Origin: a virus | Length of the DNA stretch: 20,468 nucleotides | Virus record (IMG/VR): IMGVR_UViG_3300017598_000114 | Location: 1-20,468 of that record | Strand: one strand, 5' to 3' | Part shown: positions 1 to 4,917 of the stretch, one piece after another | Numbering within the stretch: the first letter of the stretch is position 1 | Layout of the letters: every line of letters starts with the position of its first letter | The notes under the pieces: model-generated | Seen by the model: the letters and a program-made list of their open reading frames with translations, nothing else | What the model was told of the DNA's origin: nothing | Databases searched by the model: none | Position numbers and translations under genes: made by a program

Positions 1-270
1 AGATACCATCCACAAAGAAACTTTAGTAAAGCAAATGTAAGGCTTTATAATCTCATCTCCTGTAAATACTTTTAAACCGTTCTCTTTTGCTTCCTTTATA
101 CATTGGTTAGATATATCCATTCCAGCTACATCATAACCCCAATCACTTAAACGCTCTAAATGTCTCCCAACACCACAACCAAACTCAAAGATAGTCTTAA
201 CATCTAAGTCTAAGATGAGATTATAAAGCCTTACATTTGCTTTACTAAAGTTTCTTTGTGGATGGTATCT
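1..270. repeat. 58-bp perfect inverted repeat at left contig end
   Basis: Bases 1-58 are the exact reverse complement of bases 213-270, with a 154-base spacer; the match stops at 59/212. The inner arm encodes ordinary methyltransferase residues. The outer arm takes over the same reading frame where real gene sequence should continue. A fold-back chimera from amplification or assembly is the simplest reading. Confidence 0.95.
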
Positions 271-300
271 TCTTTTATAGAACTCTTTTTCTTTCTTCAT
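1..300 (-). CDS. Class I SAM-dependent methyltransferase, N-terminal part
   Basis: The ATG at 298-300 overlaps the stop of the acyltransferase gene (ATGA), and the frame stays open to the window edge, giving 100 codons. Residues 38-45 read FEFGCGVG, the glycine-rich SAM-binding motif I, and AGMDIS at 59-64 fits motif II with an acidic residue binding the ribose. This is the usual start of a small-molecule or sugar O/N-methyltransferase, a family normally 180-250 residues long. Only the first 80 or so residues are trustworthy. From residue about 82 the frame runs into an inverted copy of the gene's own codons 11-29 (bases 1-58), so the tail after GDE is probably artificial. The gene is the last of a tightly coupled set (DNA methyltransferase, GT2, acyltransferase), which suggests it methylates a sugar. 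The substrate cannot be read from the sequence. Confidence 0.75.
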   Translation of the reverse strand, partial: MKKEKEFYKRRYHPQRNFSKANVRLYNLILDLDVKTIFEFGCGVGRHLERLSDWGYDVAGMDISNQCIKEAKENGLKVFTGDEIIKPYICFTKVSLWMVS

Positions 301-728
301 CTCTTACTTATTGGGTTGCCGTAATACACTCCAGGTTCTTTAATATCTTTATTAACGTAAGACTTCGAGCCTATGGTTACATTATCGCATATAGTTATTC
401 CTTCCTTTATTGTAACGTTAGTACCTATAAAACAATTAGAACCAATCTTAGCACCGCCTTTAGTCTCTTTATCTGTGTCTAAGTTTTGAAACATTACTTG
501 TGGACTGATAAAAGTATTATCTCCTATCTCTACACCTCTTGCAATTATACCATGATTTCTAATAGTAACGTTGTTCCCAATTTGGGAACTTCCTGTAAAA
601 CAACAATGAGAATCAATATAACATTCAGAACCTATTATAACATCTTTACGGATAACCACAAACTCTTTAATAGTTGTGCCTATTCCTATCTTGGCGGTTG
701 GGTCTATTATAGATGTCTTGTGTATCAT
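297..728 (-). CDS. Left-handed beta-helix (hexapeptide-repeat) acyltransferase
   Basis: This 143-aa protein is built almost wholly of hexapeptide repeats of the [LIV]-G-x4 type (for example IGIGTT, IGNNVT, IGDNTF, IGSNCF, IGTNVT, IGSKSY). They form the left-handed beta helix of trimeric acetyl-CoA-dependent sugar acyltransferases such as the WbpD/WlbB group. The break in the repeats around residues 82-92 (FQNLDTDKETKGG) resembles the loop carrying active-site contacts, and the C-terminal VYYGNPISK matches the usual 'GNPAK' ending. It acts in the cytoplasm, probably adding an acetyl group to an amino or hydroxyl group of a nucleotide-sugar. It overlaps both neighbours by 4 nt (ATGA), so it is likely co-translated with the GT2 and the methyltransferase. 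The family is sure; the substrate is not known. Confidence 0.88.
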   Translation of the reverse strand: MIHKTSIIDPTAKIGIGTTIKEFVVIRKDVIIGSECYIDSHCCFTGSSQIGNNVTIRNHGIIARGVEIGDNTFISPQVMFQNLDTDKETKGGAKIGSNCFIGTNVTIKEGITICDNVTIGSKSYVNKDIKEPGVYYGNPISKR

Positions 729-1327
729 CTATATCTATTTCTAATCATTTCTATTTGTTTCGCTCTGGCTTCTTGATACTCAAAGCTAGTGTTTCCTAGT
801 GACTTCTGCAAATCATGTCGCCTGTATTTATACAGTATCTTATCACAGAATCCTAAACGATAGCCTAAAGATAACAATTTTAAGTTAAAATCATACTCAC
901 CGCCAGTCCAAAGTTCTTCATCCCATTTAACCTTCTTAAATATCTCAGTCCTATAAAGCGTTGAGCCTCCGTTAATTCCATTCTGAACCAACATAGAGCT
1001 TAACTGTGCGTATGGATTAGTCATGGTGTACGGTGTTTCTACTCCGTCTTCAAATAGATTTATCCCTCTGCCATGTATAAAGTCAAACCCCTTAATAGCG
1101 TCTAAAGAATCTTGTAAACAATTCGGTGTTAATAAGTCGTCTTCACAGAGATATTTTAAGTACTCTCCTTTAGCTTTCTCTATCCCTCTATTCATGTTAT
1201 ACCCTCCTGAGTTAGGAGAATGGCTTAAAACTATCTCAAAATCTTTGTATGTTTGTTGGTGGATCGAGTTTAAAGCTTCACCTAGATAACCCCTATCGAT
1301 ATTATATGGAACTATTACACTTATCAT
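725..1327 (-). CDS. Family 2 (GT-A) glycosyltransferase
   Basis: This 200-aa protein starts MISVIVPYN, the first beta strand of the GT-A nucleotide-binding fold, followed by LGEALNSIHQQTYKDFEIV as in GT2 enzymes. CEDD at residues 61-64 is the DxD-like metal and UDP-sugar site. GGEYDFNLKL at 142-151 corresponds to the acceptor-side acidic motif holding the general base. It should transfer a sugar from a nucleotide-sugar to an unknown acceptor in the cytoplasm. It is shorter than many GT2 enzymes (often 250-330 residues) but both key motifs are present, and it has no membrane segment. It overlaps the upstream DNA methyltransferase and the downstream acyltransferase by 4 nt each. Possible acceptors are host surface glycans, a phage structural protein, or modified DNA bases. 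Confidence 0.88.
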   Translation of the reverse strand: MISVIVPYNIDRGYLGEALNSIHQQTYKDFEIVLSHSPNSGGYNMNRGIEKAKGEYLKYLCEDDLLTPNCLQDSLDAIKGFDFIHGRGINLFEDGVETPYTMTNPYAQLSSMLVQNGINGGSTLYRTEIFKKVKWDEELWTGGEYDFNLKLLSLGYRLGFCDKILYKYRRHDLQKSLGNTSFEYQEARAKQIEMIRNRYR

Positions 1328-1959
1328 ATTACATCAAATATAGTCTGCTGTGCGGTGTGATTGTTTATTCTTTTGATTGCTGCTTCAAAATAATCTTTAT
1401 CTAATTCACAGGCGGTTAGATTAAACCCTCTATCGTGACAAGCTAAAGCGATTGAGCCAGAGCCTAGGTGAGTGTCTAGGATTTTATCACCCTCACTCGC
1501 ATAATTTTTTAATAACCATTCATACAATGCAATCGGCTTCTGCGTTGGGTGTATTCTTTCACATTCAACTAAGTAAAAACCTCTTTTACCTATTTGCTTG
1601 TGCCTATAAATATAACTCCCTTTATCTGTGCTGCACCAAGCCAATTCAGATTTCCAAAGACCATTTCTCGCAGTATCTTTTTTATCCCAAACAATCATTG
1701 ATTTTGTAGCGCCTAAATAATCAAGAAAAAAATTTCCACCCCAAATAATTTGATTCTTAGATACTCGCAACAATTCTGTAAAATATTCTTTTTGTGGTAT
1801 ATTGTCATCCCATTTTTTACCATCTTTAAAAACTCTACTTTCATAGCTTAATCCATAAGGAGGGTCTACGATAGCTAAATCAAAATGATTGTCTTCATAT
1901 CTTGACATTAAAGCCATATTATCTTCGTTGGTTATCTCTATTTTATCTGTTAGTTTCAT
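1324..1959 (-). CDS. N4-cytosine/N6-adenine DNA methyltransferase
   Basis: This is a 211-aa PF01555-type DNA methyltransferase. Catalytic motif IV is DPPYG at residues 32-36. A later HPTQKP (137-142) precedes the SAM-binding motif I region DTHLGSGS (162-169), with ACELD at 183-187 giving the acidic ribose-binding residue. Catalytic motif before SAM-binding motif is the beta-class order. Motif I normally reads DxFxGSGT; here His replaces Phe and the last residue is Ser, both probably tolerated. It would methylate phage DNA in a sequence-specific way, probably to escape host restriction. No restriction endonuclease is seen nearby, so it looks like an orphan enzyme. It starts inside the stop of the 46-codon SAP/HeH gene (ATGA). 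Confidence 0.92.
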   Translation of the reverse strand: MKLTDKIEITNEDNMALMSRYEDNHFDLAIVDPPYGLSYESRVFKDGKKWDDNIPQKEYFTELLRVSKNQIIWGGNFFLDYLGATKSMIVWDKKDTARNGLWKSELAWCSTDKGSYIYRHKQIGKRGFYLVECERIHPTQKPIALYEWLLKNYASEGDKILDTHLGSGSIALACHDRGFNLTACELDKDYFEAAIKRINNHTAQQTIFDVI

Positions 1960-2096
1960 TTCTTCAGTCGTTTAAGTATTTCAGATTTAGTTAAATGAAG
2001 TGTATTAATTCCTTTCGCTTTTGCATAGGTTCTTAAATCATTCCATGTTAAATCTTCTGGGTTAACTACTCTTATGTCTGTTTCTATTGTTCTCAT
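1956..2096 (-). CDS. 46-aa SAP/HeH-like DNA-binding mini-protein
   Basis: This small ORF reads MRTIETDIRV at its start. Its C-terminal half, LTWNDLRTYAKAKGI followed by LTKSEILKRLKK, has the helix-extended loop-helix pattern of SAP or HeH domains (L-x2-L-R-x-Y-A-x2-x-G-I then a T/S-K-x-E-I/L-x3-L helix), which bind DNA. Its ATG shares one base with the upstream stop (TAATG) and its stop overlaps the DNA methyltransferase start (ATGA). That tight coupling on both sides is strong evidence that it is translated. It may guide or regulate the methyltransferase encoded next, but that is only inference from position. Confidence 0.72.
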   Translation of the reverse strand: MRTIETDIRVVNPEDLTWNDLRTYAKAKGINTLHLTKSEILKRLKK

Positions 2097-2299
2097 TAGT
2101 CCAACTCAAAAAGCTCATTATAATACTCCTTATCCTTTGCTTTTATCTCCCGTTTAAGTTCTTTCTCTCGCTTTATTCCTGCTCTTAATTCTTTAACCGT
2201 GCAGTCTGTTGAATTGATAATAGGTGATATAGTTTCTACTATCTCTCTTACTCTTTTATCTATGTAGGCTTTTGTTTGTTGGTTGGTTTTATACGACAT
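2096..2299 (-). CDS. 67-aa charged helical protein, unknown
   Basis: I chose the start at 2297-2299 (MSYKTNQQTKAYIDK). The longer frame to 2398 would overlap the NinG gene and run through a palindrome-rich intergenic stretch with no coding character. The protein is Lys/Glu rich and mostly helical, ending in a stretch such as GIKREKELKREIKAKDKEY that is likely a short coiled coil. I do not recognise a family. A TATATTTG box ends 4 nt before the ATG, so the mRNA could be leaderless. The stop shares a base with the next start (TAATG). It opens the sub-operon holding the SAP/HeH protein, DNA methyltransferase and sugar genes. Confidence 0.65.
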   Translation of the reverse strand: MSYKTNQQTKAYIDKRVREIVETISPIINSTDCTVKELRAGIKREKELKREIKAKDKEYYNELFELD

Positions 2300-2303
2300 A
2301 TTG

Positions 2304-2311
2304 CAAATATA
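2304..2311 (-). promoter_or_regulatory. Possible -7 box (TATATTTG) giving a leaderless mRNA
   Basis: TATATTTG on the minus strand matches the Bacteroidetes -7 consensus TAnnTTTG and ends 4 nt before the ATG at 2299. No clear TTTG lies 19-21 nt upstream, so the promoter is weak as read or needs an activator. Transcription would begin at or next to the start codon. Confidence 0.4.
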
Positions 2312-2330
2312 ATAAAAAAATCTAACTTCA

Positions 2331-2372
2331 TGTAAAATCCATTCATCAAAGATGAACGTACATAATTTTACA
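2331..2372. promoter_or_regulatory. Nested inverted repeat, possible operator
   Basis: The arms are TGTAAAAT (2331-2338) with ATTTTACA (2365-2372), and inside them TTCATC (2342-2347) AAA GATGAA (2351-2356). The element sits between the NinG stop and the 67-aa gene, covering the -20 to -60 region of the possible promoter at 2304-2311. No T-run follows on the minus strand, so an operator is more likely than a terminator. Confidence 0.5.
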
Positions 2373-2378
2373 CGATCA

Positions 2379-2753
2379 TTAGCCTTTATACTTCTCAATC
2401 ATCTCTCTTAATTCTACTCTTCCAAACTTATAACCGTTCTTTTTATAATCGGCTGCTCTGTCTTTTAAAGCTTGGTAGTCTTGTTCTCCTATCTTAATTT
2501 TAAGATTCTCAGCATAACCTATTAAGTGGCTTTCATCATATCGGTTACAATAAGGGCACTCGCCGTGTACATTATCTTCATCAAATCTTAAACCAGAGTA
2601 ACCACCTACAGCGAAAAAATGCCCTGCGTCTTTCTTCTCTACATATTTTCCGCAACTAATACAAGGCTTATCTTTATCCCGTTCACGAATATAAGCATTA
2701 AAAACTATTTGGAGTTTCTTTATAAGTTGTCCTGCTGTTTTTGCTTTAGGCAT
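2379..2753 (-). CDS. ninG: NinG/Rap-like recombination endonuclease
   Basis: This 124-aa protein matches lambda NinG (Rap), a nuclease that acts on branched DNA such as D-loops and Holliday junctions during Red-type recombination. Two cysteine pairs, C31-x2-C34 (PCISCG) and C66-x2-C69 (CPYCN), form the zinc site. DAGHFF at 42-47 and the G-LRFDEDNVHGEC run at 54-66 carry the conserved His and Asn residues of its HNH-like core. The N-terminal half lacks the long leader of lambda NinG (about 200 residues), as is common in the short Bacteroidetes versions. It belongs functionally with the ERF annealing protein upstream at 8261-8776. It overlaps the preceding 119-aa gene by 8 nt. Confidence 0.9.
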   Translation of the reverse strand: MPKAKTAGQLIKKLQIVFNAYIRERDKDKPCISCGKYVEKKDAGHFFAVGGYSGLRFDEDNVHGECPYCNRYDESHLIGYAENLKIKIGEQDYQALKDRAADYKKNGYKFGRVELREMIEKYKG

Positions 2754-3105
2754 CTAGTTTATCTTTATAGTGTTGTATTATCTTCTCCATTTCGTTAGCA
2801 TAGAATACCTTAAAGTTTTCTTCTATCTGTGGATTCTGTTCTCGGTAAATATACAAAACATTTCTTAACCTTTGAGATTTAGATTTACCCTCTACTTCTA
2901 CATCTACATTATCTATTTCGTCTATCTCTTTTTGGGTTAGTGTTCCGTCTGGTTTAAAATACAACACACCGCTTTGACCATCTATTCTGTCTACTTCCAT
3001 AAACTGCTCTGTAGATTGTTCAAGTTGGGTTGTGAAGGTTAAACTTACAGAACGGTCTTTTTTTCTGTTTGATCGGTCTAATGTTACTTGTCTTAGTAGG
3101 TTCAT
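2746..3105 (-). CDS. 119-aa protein, unknown, between Dam and NinG
   Basis: This protein has no recognised catalytic motif. The N-terminal half (residues 1-50) is likely beta-rich (VSLTFTTQLEQSTEQFMEVDR), the middle is acidic (EIDEIDNVDVEVEG), and the C-terminal 40 residues are a charged helix ending in EKIIQHYKDKLDA. It overlaps the Dam-like gene upstream by 4 nt and NinG downstream by 8 nt, so it is clearly part of the recombination/modification operon. The N-terminal pattern loosely resembles small recombination accessory proteins, but I cannot support a function. Confidence 0.75.
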   Translation of the reverse strand: MNLLRQVTLDRSNRKKDRSVSLTFTTQLEQSTEQFMEVDRIDGQSGVLYFKPDGTLTQKEIDEIDNVDVEVEGKSKSQRLRNVLYIYREQNPQIEENFKVFYANEMEKIIQHYKDKLDA

Positions 3106-3554
3106 GCTTTAAATATTATTAACATTGAAGGGAACGGTGCGGAGTTTTTAGCGTCTCCAAACTTTAACCGTCCTTTTATAAATCTTATTTCTGTTGCGTA
3201 AGGTAAGCAATATTTATGAAACCATTTTGTATCTGTTCTACTTGGTACTAATAATACTACTGTTTTATCTTTTTTAAATTCGTTGTAGGCTTTTACCATC
3301 CAGTTACTAATGTCTGAGTAAGGAGGGTTAACAAAGTTAGAACTCCCCCAATCTACATTAAGCCCATTAAATACTTCTTTCTTTTCTTTGTCTGTATCAA
3401 ATAAAGTTATAGATAGTTTTGGATTCAGATCTAAAGGACAAGGGTCGAAGTCAAAATTAAATTCCTTGTCCAATTCGTTTTTTAATCCTATCGGTGTACT
3501 CCATGAATCAGATTGAGAACTAAATAAAACCTCTTGACCTTTCATCTTGTACAA
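3102..3554 (-). CDS. Dam-like phage DNA N6-adenine methyltransferase
   Basis: This 150-aa protein fits the PF05869 (DNA_N6_MTase, phage Dam) family. WSTP at residues 18-21 is the family's N-terminal motif, DFDPCP at 35-40 is the SAM-pocket region, and NPPYS at 76-80 is catalytic motif IV. VVLLVPSRTDTKWFHKY at 99-115 and the GRLKF...APFPSMLIIF ending (128-148) are also typical. It would methylate adenine in short target sites of phage DNA. It is near full length for the family. With the separate N4/N6 enzyme at 1324-1959 the phage has two DNA methyltransferases of different classes, which suggests layered protection from restriction. The start overlaps the upstream 79-aa gene by 13 nt. Confidence 0.92.
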   Translation of the reverse strand: MYKMKGQEVLFSSQSDSWSTPIGLKNELDKEFNFDFDPCPLDLNPKLSITLFDTDKEKKEVFNGLNVDWGSSNFVNPPYSDISNWMVKAYNEFKKDKTVVLLVPSRTDTKWFHKYCLPYATEIRFIKGRLKFGDAKNSAPFPSMLIIFKA

Positions 3555-3781
3555 TTTTCATCTATTAATACTGGTTGCATATCTATAATATATCCTTTAC
3601 CTTCCCAAATATGCGGAGCGTATCTAGTTTCCTCTTTAGTTTCATAACCTTCTAAGATATATCCTGTAGATAATATCAAAGCCATAACTAACCAAAGGTA
3701 CTTGCTTACGTCTTTCGGTTCGTGTTCTGTTGTAGGCTGTATAACTAGATATTCTGGTTTTAATTTTGGTCTCTCTTTCAT
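3542..3781 (-). CDS. 79-aa single-pass membrane protein, unknown
   Basis: Residues 1-27 are polar (KERPKLKPEYLVIQPTTEHE), 28-43 form one hydrophobic segment (YLWLVMALILSTGYIL), and the remainder is polar with aromatic residues (APHIWEGKGYIIDM). This predicts one membrane pass. I do not recognise a family. It overlaps the Dam-like gene by 13 nt, so it is expressed with it. A start at the ATG next to 3781 is supported by the A-rich leader upstream (GATAAACAAAAAGAGAT). Confidence 0.68.
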   Translation of the reverse strand: MKERPKLKPEYLVIQPTTEHEPKDVSKYLWLVMALILSTGYILEGYETKEETRYAPHIWEGKGYIIDMQPVLIDENCTR

Positions 3782-3812
3782 ATCTCTTTTTGTTTATCTC
3801 TAATTGGAGGGG

Positions 3813-3884
3813 TTAACTTAATCTGTCTACTTTTCTCCATAGAATAATATATGCTATAATTAAAAGTATTATCTCGATTTCCAT
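3813..3884 (-). CDS. Possible 23-aa membrane mini-protein
   Basis: A short frame reads MEIEIILLIIAYIILWRKV and a few more residues: one hydrophobic helix capped by a basic end. It is preceded by the same 28-bp leader, including the ATG, that precedes the 47-aa gene at 3902-4045. That duplicated leader is the main reason to believe it is translated. It could equally be a decayed copy. Confidence 0.4.
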   Translation of the reverse strand: MEIEIILLIIAYIILWRKVDRLS

Positions 3885-4070
3885 AATCTTATCTTTATTG
3901 GTTATTGGTGGTTTATTATTTTTTGATTGTTTGTGTGGATTTCATCTCTTAATTTATCTCTATCAAAACAGTTGAATATAAAAAATACTGTTTGACAAAG
4001 AAATACAAGTAAGAATAGTTTTTCAAGTGCTGTAAATTGTTTCATAATCTTATCTTTATTGGTTATTGGT
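3882..4070. repeat. 28-bp direct repeat forming two gene leaders
   Basis: Positions 3882-3909 and 4043-4070 are identical over 28 bases. Read on the minus strand, each copy is a leader containing two ACCAATA units and GATAAGATT, ending exactly at an ATG (3884 and 4045). Each copy starts a short membrane-protein frame. The repeat probably arose by duplication of a gene start and acts as a translation-initiation leader. Confidence 0.75.
3902..4045 (-). CDS. 47-aa single-pass membrane protein, unknown
   Basis: The frame reads MKQFTALEKLFLLVFLCQTV and continues through a hydrophobic run to residue 25, then a polar tail (FDRDKLRDEIHTNNQKIINHQ). One membrane helix with a short cytoplasmic N-terminus is predicted. 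It lies in an otherwise empty 290-base stretch between the 208-aa and 79-aa genes and starts at the end of the 28-bp repeated leader. I do not recognise a family. Small phage membrane proteins at this place often block superinfection or alter host membranes, but nothing here shows that. Confidence 0.55.
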   Translation of the reverse strand: MKQFTALEKLFLLVFLCQTVFFIFNCFDRDKLRDEIHTNNQKIINHQ

Positions 4071-4696
4071 TAGGAAATATACTCTTTGAATTGTCTTTCA
4101 AATGAATCGTATGGGTCAAATCCTTCAAATACATACCTCATGTCGTTCTCTCGTTGTTCTTTCATTCTATCAATCTTATCCTCATAAGCCTTAACAGTTT
4201 CGGCTTGGGCTTTTAAATCTCTATCTATTCGTTCTTTGTGGGATTGTTTTAGTTCTTTTATCTTGTCTAAATAAATTGATTCAGATAATTCAAGCTCCTT
4301 TATCTTGTCGGTTGCTTGTTTCAAGTCATATCCTAAATCAGCCTTTTGTTGACCTCTTAATTGAATCAATTTACTTGCTCGTTCTCTTTCCTCCTTAATG
4401 CTTTCTATCCACTCAGGGAGGGATTTGGCTTGTTGGTATTTTTCTAAATCGTGTTGATACAGTTCTTGTGGTTTTGGATTGTCTGAGTTAAATTCTGGCG
4501 CATCAAGTCCATAATCAGATTTAAAAACATAATCCAATTCTTTCCCCTCATCATCTACCTTTATCTTATCAGAGGTGAGGGAGTTGGCTACTTTTAATAC
4601 ATCCTCATACTTAATCCACTTATCAGTATTGAATATTGTAGAATCGTTTTTACAATCTCTTATGTACGGTTTCAATTGTTCTTCTAAGTTCTTCAT
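4070..4696 (-). CDS. 208-aa coiled-coil protein, unknown
   Basis: The first 60 residues are mixed. From about residue 105 to 195 the protein is strongly charged with heptad-like spacing (ATDKIKELELSESIYLDKIK, then KAYEDKIDRMKEQREND), predicting a long coiled coil. The C-terminus is FEGFDPYDSFERQFKEYIS. No catalytic motif is seen. It follows the primase-helicase and a 61-aa gene with a 6-nt gap, so it belongs to the early operon. Its leader AATAAACTAAAAGATT-ATG matches the repeated leader style of this phage. Confidence 0.7.
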   Translation of the reverse strand: MKNLEEQLKPYIRDCKNDSTIFNTDKWIKYEDVLKVANSLTSDKIKVDDEGKELDYVFKSDYGLDAPEFNSDNPKPQELYQHDLEKYQQAKSLPEWIESIKEERERASKLIQLRGQQKADLGYDLKQATDKIKELELSESIYLDKIKELKQSHKERIDRDLKAQAETVKAYEDKIDRMKEQRENDMRYVFEGFDPYDSFERQFKEYIS

Positions 4697-4702
4697 AATC
4701 TT

Positions 4703-4888
4703 TTAGTTTATTTGATTTAATAGACAGTCATAAACATAGCTAGTATCTTCATTGATAATATCTAACTGTTCTTCTGTCATTGGTTTACCGTCATAGTCTG
4801 CACTCTCTATGTAAGCATCTGAAAAGTCTGGATAGTCCTTTGTGTCTATTCCTGTTACATACACGTTTGTTATTTTGTTATAGTTCAT
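4703..4888 (-). CDS. 61-aa acidic protein, unknown
   Basis: This short acidic protein contains VTGIDTKDYPDFSDAYIESA and YDGKPMTEEQLDIINEDTSY. The second phrase, T-E-E-Q-L-D-x-I-N, recurs in small phage proteins of Bacteroidetes, but I know no function for it. Acidic small early proteins are often inhibitors or DNA mimics; that is only a possibility. It sits directly after the primase-helicase gene with a 29-nt gap. Confidence 0.65.
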   Translation of the reverse strand: MNYNKITNVYVTGIDTKDYPDFSDAYIESADYDGKPMTEEQLDIINEDTSYVYDCLLNQIN

Positions 4889-4917
4889 AGTTTTTAGTTT
4901 AAATATAGTAATTAATT

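Noticed and set aside
1-270. Covalently closed hairpin telomere of a linear phage
   Set aside because: The arms are in-frame codons of a conserved methyltransferase, the arms are separated by 154 nt, and the other end shows an unrelated fold-back of the same kind.
258-776. Two plus-strand frames over the acyltransferase gene
   Set aside because: They are opposite a clear hexapeptide-repeat enzyme and show only low-complexity Tyr/Ser/Ile sequence.
2300-2398. 33-residue N-terminal extension of the 67-aa protein
   Set aside because: It would overlap NinG and run through the palindromic operator-like element and the -7 box. The extension has no coding character.
3882-4070. CRISPR array
   Set aside because: Only two copies about 133 bp apart, each ending at an ATG, and no further repeats or cas genes.
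4900-4907. Promoter before the 61-aa gene (TATATTTA)
   Set aside because: No TTTG lies 19-21 nt upstream and the gene sits within the early operon, so a single -7-like box is not enough in such AT-rich DNA.
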